This document shows positions 14,879-22,292 of a DNA stretch of 64,000 bases, piece by piece; the stretch's first letter is position 1, and each line of letters starts with the position of its first letter. The position numbers were made by a program, and so were the translations under genes. This DNA is from VXYK01 sp965221585 (lineage in GTDB: Bacteria > Actinomycetota > Acidimicrobiia > Acidimicrobiales > Aldehydirespiratoraceae), in the NCBI GenBank assembly GCA_965221585.1, contig OZ244898.1, forward strand, positions 1 through 64,000, in the 5' to 3' direction. The notes under the pieces are model-generated. The model had not been told where the DNA came from. It saw only the letters and a program-made list of their open reading frames with translations, and did not search any database.

Positions 14879-16489
14879 CTACTGGTAGGAGACGAACAGG
14901 GGGGTCGGTGTGAGCGCCAGGACCTGATCAGGGGTGGCGGTCGGAGAGTCCTCATCGTAGAAGTTCTTCCAGCCCCAATAGAACCGTCCGGCGTCGCTCT
15001 GACGGGTCAGAGCGTTCCAGGAGTTGTACTTGGTCGCGAGCCGGCCCTGACCGTCCATGTGGATCAGAACCGCAAGTTCAGGGGGCGTCTCCACCAGATG
15101 ACGGTTCGTGATCATTGAGAACCGGAACTGATGAAGCACCAGCAGCTTCTGTGGAAGGGCCTCCTCACGGACAATCCCGGCCAACCAGCGCACAACCTGG
15201 TTGATCTCAGCCGCGTCCACCGTGCCGATCTGCTGCAGATGACGCTGGCCGGGTTTGAGCCTCCACTCCGGGTCGAGCGCAAGACCCACGTGTTCGAGGC
15301 GCAGGAACTCCTCGTAGATCTTCGCCTGCGAGAGATAGTCGGACAGCCCCGGCTGAAGATCCAGGACCACGTAGATGCCATTGGCCGCAGCGACCTCGAT
15401 CCAGGGCCTGATCACATCGAGCGCGGTCTCATTCGAATAGTTGCCGTCGCCCCCGGCACTGCCCGCAGCGACAGTGGCGATGATCTCGAACGTGGGCAAC
15501 ACGTCGAAACCGTCCGCGTCATAACCCTGAGCAATGGAGCGGAGGCGCTCGACGGCCTCCTCCGGCCCCTGTTCCCCGAGAACTCCGAGACCTGAAGTCT
15601 GTGGATGGCCATAGATGGCCACGATCCGGCGGCGGGGTTCCGAATCGAACAGCAGCCGGCCACCGTAGGGGGATTCGTCGTTGCCGCGGATCACATCGAG
15701 ATACCAGGCTGCCCCCTCAACGAAATCGGATATAAGGACCACCTCAGATGCAGCGGCGATCTTCTCCCGTGTCTTAGCCGAGATCCCCTGGAAGTTGTTG
15801 GACACAGTGATCACCGGCACGCCGATCGGCTGGGCGATTGCCGCCATCGGCACCGCCAACGAGAAGTTGTCGACCAACCAGACGCGTTCGGGGGACAGAC
15901 CGTCGAGCGACAGTCGCGCCTCGGGATCGACAGCGACAGACGTGGTGGTGAAGCCGCGCAGCCCGTAGCGCCGAACCCGGTTTGGGATTCCGGCAGTGAC
16001 GATCCGTTCGGGCGCGAGACGTTCAAGTTCGGCGAACAGCGGATCGTCCAACCAGCGCCCTATCAGCAGCAACGGTCCTTGGATCTCACGCGACTGGAGC
16101 GTGACGACCGCGGCGGGATCGCCGGCGTAGGCGAGACCGACCTCGACGGCACAGCCATACAGAACCTCGGATATCTCGATGCTCGCCGACGCTGCCCCGA
16201 GACCGACCAGACGCGTCCCAAGATCGGACAGCTGAGCGTCGTCGGGAACATGGGGCGAACAATCGCTCGGCTTGGTGGTTCCGTTCGGCTCGGCACCGTC
16301 CGCTGCGTCGGGGTCAGTGGATGTGTCTTGGTTCGGGCCGTCCTCGGAAACTGTCTCGCCCGTCTGGGGGAGCGTGCTGGTCCCGTCTGAGGAGGTCGTT
16401 TCCGTGCTAAGCGTCACGTTGGCCCCAGCGTCGCAGGACGCCGCCAACAACAGGGCCGTAATGAGTAGATGCCAGAATCTGGGGCGCAC
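14879..16489 (-). CDS. Uncharacterised lipoprotein with TIM-barrel-like C-terminal domain
   Basis: About 536 residues if started at the GTG at 16489, which gives the lipoprotein signal RPRFWHLLITALLLAASC with the lipobox Cys directly after it. The open frame extends to 16585, but the extra 32 residues would bury the signal peptide. A Thr/Ser/Asp-rich linker follows the lipid anchor. Residues ~75-270 form an alpha/beta region (LVGLGAASASIEISEV, then RIVTAGIPNRVRRYG) recalling cell-wall-binding repeat folds. The C-terminal ~270 residues look like a (beta/alpha)8 barrel: VLPTFEIIATVA, NGIYVVLDLQPG, HVGLALDPEWRL, KLLVLHQF, LAVLIHMDGQG. I recognise no named family; a surface glycan-acting enzyme is conceivable. 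It stands alone and faces away from the ATPase gene. Confidence 0.75.
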   Translation of the reverse strand: MRPRFWHLLITALLLAASCDAGANVTLSTETTSSDGTSTLPQTGETVSEDGPNQDTSTDPDAADGAEPNGTTKPSDCSPHVPDDAQLSDLGTRLVGLGAASASIEISEVLYGCAVEVGLAYAGDPAAVVTLQSREIQGPLLLIGRWLDDPLFAELERLAPERIVTAGIPNRVRRYGLRGFTTTSVAVDPEARLSLDGLSPERVWLVDNFSLAVPMAAIAQPIGVPVITVSNNFQGISAKTREKIAAASEVVLISDFVEGAAWYLDVIRGNDESPYGGRLLFDSEPRRRIVAIYGHPQTSGLGVLGEQGPEEAVERLRSIAQGYDADGFDVLPTFEIIATVAAGSAGGDGNYSNETALDVIRPWIEVAAANGIYVVLDLQPGLSDYLSQAKIYEEFLRLEHVGLALDPEWRLKPGQRHLQQIGTVDAAEINQVVRWLAGIVREEALPQKLLVLHQFRFSMITNRHLVETPPELAVLIHMDGQGRLATKYNSWNALTRQSDAGRFYWGWKNFYDEDSPTATPDQVLALTPTPLFVSYQ

Positions 16490-16703
16490 AGAGATGCGGT
16501 CAGGATCTGGGTCTAGAGCATCCAGCGAACCCAATTCGACCTCCCGGTGTCGTGCGAATCGCACACTAACCGACCAACAACCCAATGTTGCGCCATATCC
16601 GACTCGATTTGGGTGGATCTTGAGGTAGCCGATCGGGTCGCGTCCAACGGAGCTATCTACTCCGATGTGTCCCTCTACGCCCCCTTCAAATCGGGGGTGT
16701 TGG

Positions 16704-16797
16704 ATTCAGACCGTCCGATTCTCATAGTTTGAGCCGTCCAATTCGTTCAAATTTTGCTGTCCAAAACGCATAGTTCAGGCCGTCCAGTTTCTATACT
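16704..16797 (+). repeat. Direct repeats containing CCGTCC upstream of the ATPase gene
   Basis: CATAGTTTGAGCCGTCCAAT at 16723-16742 recurs as CATAGTTCAGGCCGTCCAGT at 16769-16788 (46-bp offset, four mismatches), and a third, weaker copy ATTCAGACCGTCCGATT lies at 16704-16720. The last copy abuts TATACT (16792-16797), a good -10 box for the ATPase gene at 16805. The arrangement suggests an operator array. The rest of the 16490-16703 gap holds no gene that I can see. Confidence 0.55.
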
Positions 16798-16804
16798 TGT
16801 CAAT

Positions 16805-18076
16805 ATGGAGCAATACCAGCCCCGGATCGTCGACACCGAATTGGACATACTCAGCGCGGGCCTGCCCGCCGTCTCGATCGAAGGACCACGAGCCGTGGGC
16901 AAGACCGAGACGGCGCTGCGGCGAGCCCGCACGGTCCATCGACTCGATGACAGCGCGCGCCTAGCGGTCATACGCGGTGATCCCGAGCGCCTCCTCGTCG
17001 GCGAACCACCCATCCTGATCGATGAATGGCAGCGCTACCCGGCTTCATGGGACTTGGTCCGGCGCCGTGTGGACGCAGCCCCCCGCACCGCACGTTTCCT
17101 GCTCACCGGTTCGGCCGCGCCGGCCACCGCGCCGACGCATTCAGGTGCGGGTCGGATCGTCACGCTGCGAATGCGCCCGATGTCGTTGGCCGAGCGTCTC
17201 GCTGAGCCGTCGGTCAGCATGGCCGAGTTGTTGAGCGGCCGTCGGCTCCCGCTAACCGGTACGTCGACCATGAAACTGTCCGATTACGCGATGGAGATCG
17301 AGCGGTCGGGCTTTCCTGCCATCCGCGAACTCGGCCGTGAGTTGCGTGAGCGTCAAATCAGCAGCTACCTCGACCGGATCGTGGAGCACGACATCGACGA
17401 ACTCGGCATCGGCCTACGAGACCGGGCGTCACTGCGTCGCTGGCTCGAGGCGTTCGCTGCCGCAACCGCCACGACCGCTGCCTACACCTCGATCCGCGAC
17501 GCGGCCACACCCGGTTCAGGCGACCCGCCGTCAATGGCCACTGTGGCCGCGTACCGTCGCGTCTTCGAGCAGATGTGGATCACAGAAGAGCTGCCGGCCT
17601 GGCTGCCCACGCGCAGTCGCCTGCGTCGCTTGGCTGCGTCACCCAAGCACCACCTCGCCGATCCTGCACTCGCCATGAGCAGCTTGGGTATCGATGCAGA
17701 GGCCCTGCTGGACGGCATCGCCACCCCCCAGGTGACCCAGCGTGACGGCACTCTGTTGGGCAGTCTGTTCGAATCACTGATGACTCTGTCGGTGCGCGTC
17801 TACGCGCAGGCTTGTAGAGCACGAGTATCGCACCTGCGCACCCGCGGCGGCGAGCAAGAGGTGGATCTGATTGTGGAACGCCGCGACGGCAGAGTCGTGG
17901 CGCTGGAAGTGAAACTCACTGCCGCGGTCAACGACAACGACGTTCGGCATCTGCGCTGGCTGGCGGACCGGATCGGCGACAATCTGCTCGATGCCGCTGT
18001 CATCACCACTGGCACCGAGGCCTATCGTCGACAGGACGGAATTGGTGTTATCCCCGCGGCGCTGCTGACCGCTTGA
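16805..18076 (+). CDS. AAA-type ATPase with DUF4143-like C-terminal domain
   Basis: A 423-residue protein starting MEQYQPRIVDTEL at the ATG at 16805. Walker A is GPRAVGKT (residues ~27-34), Walker B is PPILIDEWQ (~74), and LLTGSAAP matches the sensor-1 strand of this family. The C-terminal part (residues ~230-420) contains GSLFESLMTLSVRVYA followed by a PD-(D/E)xK-like stretch: EQEVDLIVERRDGRVVALEVK. That is the usual architecture of the widespread AAA_14/DUF4143 proteins of unknown function. The gene stands alone between a lipoprotein and a tRNA gene, behind direct repeats, a setting common for horizontally moved defence- or addiction-like genes. No partner toxin or antitoxin is visible. Confidence 0.88.
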   Translation: MEQYQPRIVDTELDILSAGLPAVSIEGPRAVGKTETALRRARTVHRLDDSARLAVIRGDPERLLVGEPPILIDEWQRYPASWDLVRRRVDAAPRTARFLLTGSAAPATAPTHSGAGRIVTLRMRPMSLAERLAEPSVSMAELLSGRRLPLTGTSTMKLSDYAMEIERSGFPAIRELGRELRERQISSYLDRIVEHDIDELGIGLRDRASLRRWLEAFAAATATTAAYTSIRDAATPGSGDPPSMATVAAYRRVFEQMWITEELPAWLPTRSRLRRLAASPKHHLADPALAMSSLGIDAEALLDGIATPQVTQRDGTLLGSLFESLMTLSVRVYAQACRARVSHLRTRGGEQEVDLIVERRDGRVVALEVKLTAAVNDNDVRHLRWLADRIGDNLLDAAVITTGTEAYRRQDGIGVIPAALLTA

Positions 18077-18102
18077 GGTCCGGTTTCGTGCTCGCCCCTG
18101 AG

Positions 18103-18187
18103 CGGAGGGAGGGGGATTCGAACCCCCGGGGCCGTTAAGCCCGCTGGTTTTCAAGACCAGTGCAATCGTCCGCTCTGCCATCCCTCC
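18103..18187 (-). tRNA. tRNA-Ser (anticodon UGA)
   Basis: The reverse strand reads GGAGGGATGGCAGAGCGG at the 5' end. The anticodon arm CTGGTCTTGAAAACCAG carries TGA, a long variable arm (CGGGCTTAACGGCCCCG) follows, and the T arm GGGGGTTCGAATCCCCC and acceptor TCCCTCC close the cloverleaf. Discriminator G; CCA is not encoded. The long variable arm confirms a class II serine tRNA. Confidence 0.95.
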
Positions 18188-18189
18188 AG

Positions 18190-18861
18190 CTAGCCAGGAT
18201 ACTCGAAAGCCGCTGGAAGGGGGCTTGCCAATAACTCCGGCAGGGCTTCGAGATAGCGGGTGCGAGGCCACTGGGAAACCCCGAGCGTGGCGAGATGCGG
18301 AGTCTCCCACTGAACGTCGACCAGCCGCTGGTGGTCGTCACGCAGCAGTTCAACCAGGGCCACCAGCGCAGCCTTGGAAGCATCGGTGACCCGGTGAAAC
18401 ATCGACTCGCCAGCGAACAGACCACCCACCGCGACCCCGTACAGGCCACCGACCAGCTCCCCGTCCAACCAAGTCTCAACGCTATGGACCCAGCCCTGCG
18501 AACCGAGCCGGACATAGGCGTCGCGGATCTGTGAATCGATCCAGTCGTGAGGCCGGTCGGAGCCTGCGCAAGCGTCGATTACCGCAGGCAACGAGGTATC
18601 GACGCGTATCTCGAACTTCCGGGCGGAGCGCCGCAACGAACGGCTCACATGCAACGCATCAAGTTCGAGAACTCCCCTAGGGTCGGGCGACCACCAACCG
18701 ATCGGCCCGTCGGCGATCAGAGGCATCGGAAACATCCCGGAGCGGTACGCGGCGATCACCGTGGAGGGTTCCAGATCAGCACCCACACCGACCAGCCCGC
18801 TGGGTTCGGCACTGTCGACCGGCGGGAAATCCCAGACACTTCGAGGTTCCTCGGCACCCAT
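18190..18861 (-). CDS. aat: Leucyl/phenylalanyl-tRNA--protein transferase
   Basis: A 223-residue enzyme that adds Leu or Phe from aminoacyl-tRNA to N-terminal Arg or Lys of proteins, marking them for ClpS/ClpAP-type degradation (N-degron pathway). Recognisable family blocks: AAYRSGMFPMP, GWWSPDPRGVLELDALHVSRSL (residues ~52-73), HDWIDSQIRDAYVRL, HSVETWLDGELVGGLYGV, GGLFAGESMFHR, and DVQWETPHLATLGV. Length matches the family. The 3' end lies 2 bp from the tRNA-Ser gene. The start at 18861 is divergent from the next plus-strand gene, leaving 33 bp between them. Confidence 0.95.
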   Translation of the reverse strand: MGAEEPRSVWDFPPVDSAEPSGLVGVGADLEPSTVIAAYRSGMFPMPLIADGPIGWWSPDPRGVLELDALHVSRSLRRSARKFEIRVDTSLPAVIDACAGSDRPHDWIDSQIRDAYVRLGSQGWVHSVETWLDGELVGGLYGVAVGGLFAGESMFHRVTDASKAALVALVELLRDDHQRLVDVQWETPHLATLGVSQWPRTRYLEALPELLASPLPAAFEYPG

Positions 18862-18894
18862 GTGATCACCCTAGAGCGCGCTAGGTTGCTGCAG

Positions 18895-19524
18895 GTGAGC
18901 GCTCCCCTGGTTGCCTGGATGAACCCGTTGCCCATGGAACTGGCACCGGCGTTGAGCAAACGCCGCAGCAGACTGGCATCCGCGGCCAGCGGCGAAGTCC
19001 TCGACCTCGGCGGCTGGTCAGACCATCTCGACAGCTACCAGATCGGCACCGAGGTGGGTTCGGTCACGATGCTCGACCGGCCAGGCGACATCCGCGCAGG
19101 CACCTCCATACATGATCCCACCGGCGTCACCCGCCTCGATGCCGACCCCGAGCAACTCGGCGGACTCGGCCTCGGCCCCTTCGACACGATCGTCAGCCTG
19201 ATCCGCACGCCGCTGGTGGCCGACCTCGACCGGTTCCTCCGGACGCTTGTTGAGCTTCTCGAAGGCACAGGACGGATGCTGTTCCTCGAGCCCGTGGCAC
19301 GGGCCGGACGACCCGGGCGCCTACTGGCCATCGGCGGGCGTCTGGGGCGCGCCGTCGGGGGATTGCACCTCGATCGAGACCTGCCCGCCGAGATCCGTGC
19401 CATACCTATGACCATCACAGACCTCGAACGGTTCGAAGTGCCGACCCTCTCGGCGCCGCTTCGACCGTTCGTGGAAGCAAGGGCGCGTCGACCGCTCAGC
19501 CCACCTGAATCGTCACTGAGTTGA
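18895..19524 (+). CDS. Class I SAM-dependent methyltransferase-like protein
   Basis: A 209-residue protein starting with GTG at 18895 (VSAPLVAWMNPLPMELAPAL). The frame is open further upstream, but that part is antisense to aat. Rossmann-like elements: EVLDLGGWSDHLDSY (motif I-like, residues ~40), GTEVGSVTMLDRPGDI (acidic end of strand 2), FDTIVSLIRTPLVADLDRFL (strand 4) and VELLEGTGRMLFLEPVARAGR (strand 5). The order fits a small methyltransferase of the UbiE/ArsM type, but the glycine motif is imperfect and the C-terminus short. Substrate unknown. The last 29 bp overlap the convergent cyclophilin gene. Confidence 0.68.
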   Translation: MSAPLVAWMNPLPMELAPALSKRRSRLASAASGEVLDLGGWSDHLDSYQIGTEVGSVTMLDRPGDIRAGTSIHDPTGVTRLDADPEQLGGLGLGPFDTIVSLIRTPLVADLDRFLRTLVELLEGTGRMLFLEPVARAGRPGRLLAIGGRLGRAVGGLHLDRDLPAEIRAIPMTITDLERFEVPTLSAPLRPFVEARARRPLSPPESSLS

Positions 19525-20410
19525 CAGTGACAGTGCGGGACGGGCGCCCCCCGAGCCCGCTGTCATCGGGCTGATGCAAACCGATGATGCTCTGCAACAC
19601 GCCGAGCCCGGCCTCGTCTGTCTGCCCGAACACGATGTAGGTGCCCTGACTGTCGAGCAGCGCGGTGTTGGGGCCTGTCGTGAAGAAGAACTGAGCGCCT
19701 GACGAATCGGGACCAGCGCTGCGGGCCATCACCAACTGGCCGGGGACGTAGCGGTAAGGCCCGGTGAGGATGCCGCCCTCGTCGGCGAAAGTCGGCTCGT
19801 CAGGGATCGTGTATCCGGGCCCCGGATCACTGGCGGAGTTGGTGTGGGGCGAGCCGCCCTGAATGATGTCGATGCTGGGATCAGTTCGAAACAGCGTGGT
19901 CCCGTCGTAGTAGCCCCAGCGGGCCAGGGTCACGAAGTTGTTGACCGTGTTCGGCGTGCTGTCCGTGTCGAGGTCGAAGACGACCTCGCCCTCTGAGGTG
20001 TCGAACACGGCACGGTAGTTGTGGGCAGGGTTGATGCACATCGGCTGCGGCCCGGCGAAATCAATGGTTCGGGGGCTGGACTTGTCGGGAGCGGGACAAT
20101 CCGGGTGAGACGGCTCCGAAATCTCCACGGCCTGCGTGGTCGACGTGGTGTCGTCGGGTTCAGACTCGGCAGGGTCAGCCTCGGCCGGCACGGCAGTGGT
20201 CGTGGTGCCGACGGAATCGAAAGGCAGCGTCTCGTCGTCCCCACGGCCGACAAGCCAGGCGATACCTGCAAAACCGATCAGGATGACCACGACACCGGCA
20301 CCCCAGCGGGTCATCCGTCGGCGGCGGACGGCCATGGCCTCGGCAGCCTGCGCCGCGGCGATGCGGCTGGCTCGGTTGGCTTTCTGACGGGCGCGTTTGT
20401 CGGTACTCAC
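19496..20410 (-). CDS. Membrane-anchored cyclophilin-type peptidyl-prolyl isomerase
   Basis: A 304-residue protein: a basic cytoplasmic N-terminus (RARQKANRASRIAAAQ), one transmembrane segment at about residues 36-54 (WGAGVVVILIGFAGIAWLV), a Thr/Ser/acidic linker, and a cyclophilin domain from about residue 130. Cyclophilin motifs: EGEVVFDLDTDSTPNTVNNFVTLA in pieces, YYDGTTLFRTDPSIDIIQGG, and SGAQFFFTTGPN. Catalytic Arg of the usual FHR is present as FRT. It probably folds secreted proteins at the outer face of the membrane. Actinobacteria commonly carry such an anchored PpiB. It is followed upstream on the same strand by a small membrane protein gene. Confidence 0.92.
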   Translation of the reverse strand: MSTDKRARQKANRASRIAAAQAAEAMAVRRRRMTRWGAGVVVILIGFAGIAWLVGRGDDETLPFDSVGTTTTAVPAEADPAESEPDDTTSTTQAVEISEPSHPDCPAPDKSSPRTIDFAGPQPMCINPAHNYRAVFDTSEGEVVFDLDTDSTPNTVNNFVTLARWGYYDGTTLFRTDPSIDIIQGGSPHTNSASDPGPGYTIPDEPTFADEGGILTGPYRYVPGQLVMARSAGPDSSGAQFFFTTGPNTALLDSQGTYIVFGQTDEAGLGVLQSIIGLHQPDDSGLGGRPSRTVTVNSVTIQVG

Positions 20411-20461
20411 GGCATCGCAGACTATCGGCCGGAGCCACCAACTTTGGGCCGCGGACGGTCC

Positions 20462-20650
20462 TCAGCTCAACAGCGTGAACACAATCCCCGCAGCAAGCGG
20501 CAGGACCATCGCCAGAGCCAGACCCAGCACCAACCAGAGTTGCAGGCGCCGCCGTCGTTGCTGGTAGCGAGACACCGCATGGGTATGACGCTGCTGTTTC
20601 ACCTGGTTCGTCTTGACCCGACGCTTGCGGGTATTGGGGTTGGTCGCCAC
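20462..20650 (-). CDS. Small basic single-pass membrane protein
   Basis: A 62-residue protein starting at GTG 20650: a strongly basic N-terminal half (TRKRRVKTNQVKQQRH, then RYQQRRRRLQ) followed by one hydrophobic helix, LWLVLGLALAMVLPLAAGIV. Codon composition and the clean basic-then-hydrophobic layout support a real gene. It precedes the anchored cyclophilin on the same strand by 51 bp. No family recognised; function unknown. Confidence 0.55.
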   Translation of the reverse strand: MATNPNTRKRRVKTNQVKQQRHTHAVSRYQQRRRRLQLWLVLGLALAMVLPLAAGIVFTLLS

Positions 20651-20707
20651 AGCCGTTGAAACTACCGCCTACCTGCGTCGGCTCCAAGCGTTCTGTAGCC
20701 TCGTGGC

Positions 20708-21235
20708 GTGCGCTGGTTGTGCCGTGTGTTCGCCGTCTGTGTGTCGTTCGGGTTGGTCGCAGGCTGCTCGACTCAGGATGTCACCAGCGACGCAGACGGC
20801 GTAGAAGCCGAACAGGAGACATCAGCGCTCAGCAGCGAGCCGACCATTCCGTATTCGGTGGGTATCGTCCGTATCGGGCCCTCCGCCTACGACCTCGTCT
20901 TCACATGCATCGACGGTGGCGCCAGCGAGATCCTTGCGGTGGGGGTGGGACGAGACGTCAACAACAAGCCCGTCCACGCCTTCGTCCAGGCCTTCGTCGC
21001 AGAACCCTACGTCGGGTTGGAGGTTGGCGAACAGGGCGAGAAGGTGCGCTTCGAGCCACGGCTCGGGGTGCCGCTCAGCTTCACGTTCGATCACGACATA
21101 GTGCGGTTCGACAATGTCGACTTCGTCACCGACCTGAACATCGAGACCGGTGAGTTCACACCCGCAGGAATCGGCTCGGTCGTCGTCGAATGCCGCAGCT
21201 ACGAGACCGAGATCCCCGACGAGGTGTCCCGGTAA
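20708..21235 (+). CDS. Uncharacterised lipoprotein
   Basis: A 175-residue secreted lipoprotein starting with GTG at 20708. The signal peptide MRWLCRVFAVCVSFGLVAGC ends in a canonical lipobox (LVAG-C20). The mature part is acidic and beta-rich (IPYSVGIVRIGPSAYDLVFTC, with a second Cys pair at ~67 and ~163 that could form a disulfide). No known domain recognised. It is single, flanked by oppositely oriented genes. Confidence 0.72.
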   Translation: MRWLCRVFAVCVSFGLVAGCSTQDVTSDADGVEAEQETSALSSEPTIPYSVGIVRIGPSAYDLVFTCIDGGASEILAVGVGRDVNNKPVHAFVQAFVAEPYVGLEVGEQGEKVRFEPRLGVPLSFTFDHDIVRFDNVDFVTDLNIETGEFTPAGIGSVVVECRSYETEIPDEVSR

Positions 21236-21278
21236 ACCGGCGGGTTCAGTCGCCCGCCACTCAGCCGCCCTCCGCCGG

Positions 21279-22070
21279 TCAGGTGCCGCAGGGACTGTCT
21301 TGGAGGATCATCGGCAGACGACCGGACCGGAAGGTCGTCACCGCGCCGTCCTCGACCGTGAACACGACTCGGAAGTCGGCGTCGGAAGCATCCCTGGGCA
21401 CGAACACGAAGTTGACCGTGTCAGCGTCGACCACCTCTCGTTCGATCTGGTCCCCGAATGTCGCAACCAGAGTTTCTGCGGTGGTGCCGATGCCGAGCCC
21501 GGAACGGGTGGTGATCGGACCTTCAACAATGTCAACACGCTCGATTGTGGAAGCGTGCACCAGGAAGCTGATCCCAGGGGGAGCCGCGGCCGGTGTGACG
21601 TGATAGCACTCGCTCACCGGTTCACAGGACAGCATCGCCGAGCCGCTCGCCTCAGCAGCCGCAGGCACTGTCAGCCCGAACGTGACAACTCCGAGCCCGA
21701 CCGTGCTGATCGAGGAACTGCTGCCCAGCTGCGGGACAGCGTCCGCCTCGACTTCAGCGACCACCTGCGCGCCCGCACCTTCGGCCGTGCACACCAGCGG
21801 AACCTCGATCGGTACCGACAGCGGGATCGAGGTGGTCGTGCTCGAGGTGACGGTCGAGGTGGCTCCGTCGTCGCCGTCATCGGCCCCGTCGTCGCCTCCC
21901 GGGTCAGGATCAGTCGCAGAGTCCGTCGTGGTAACCCTCGTAGTCGTGGTGGTTGTGGTTTCTGAAGCGTCATCTGAGTCGCCGTTGTCGCCCCGGCTGA
22001 TAATCAGCAGGGCGGCTGCGACTATGAAGATCAGGGCAACGAGAGTGACTGCAATCTGGCGTGGTGACAT
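21279..22070 (-). CDS. Uncharacterised envelope protein with Thr-rich stalk
   Basis: A 263-residue protein: one N-terminal membrane segment (QIAVTLVALIFIVAAALLII, residues ~5-24), a Thr/Asp/Gly-rich linker with a run of seven Thr near residue 39, and a beta-rich extracellular domain from about residue 84. Four Cys (VPLVCTAEG, LSCEPVSECYHV, DSPCGT) suggest disulfides. The C-terminal part contains RSGLGIGTTAETLVATFGD, a motif seen in several actinobacterial secreted proteins of unknown role. The start ATG at 22070 is supported by GGAGGG-type sequence upstream (CCCTCCCAGG on the plus strand). Confidence 0.72.
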   Translation of the reverse strand: MSPRQIAVTLVALIFIVAAALLIISRGDNGDSDDASETTTTTTTRVTTTDSATDPDPGGDDGADDGDDGATSTVTSSTTTSIPLSVPIEVPLVCTAEGAGAQVVAEVEADAVPQLGSSSSISTVGLGVVTFGLTVPAAAEASGSAMLSCEPVSECYHVTPAAAPPGISFLVHASTIERVDIVEGPITTRSGLGIGTTAETLVATFGDQIEREVVDADTVNFVFVPRDASDADFRVVFTVEDGAVTTFRSGRLPMILQDSPCGT

Positions 22071-22183
22071 GGTTCAACAACCTGGGAGGGGGTGTGATAT
22101 GAGGACAACCCGGAACTTACCACAAGACACGGGAACTGTATTCGCCCGCCGTGGGATTTCAGTTGCATTCATGCGTCGATTCG

Positions 22184-22256
22184 TAGGCCGCCCGGGGCTC
22201 GAACCCGGCACCTTGAGATTAAAAGTCTCCTGCTCTACCCGATGAGCTAGCGGCCC
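22184..22256 (-). tRNA. tRNA-Lys (anticodon UUU)
   Basis: The reverse strand begins GGGCCGCTAGCTCATCGGG with a normal D arm. The anticodon arm GGAGACTTTTAATCTC carries TTT, and the T arm CCGGGTTCGAGCCCCGG and acceptor GCGGCCT close the cloverleaf, with discriminator A. 73 nt; CCA is not encoded. Confidence 0.95.
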
Positions 22257-22292
22257 ACCAAGCAGGCTACAGCCGTGATGTGCGCTACGGCC

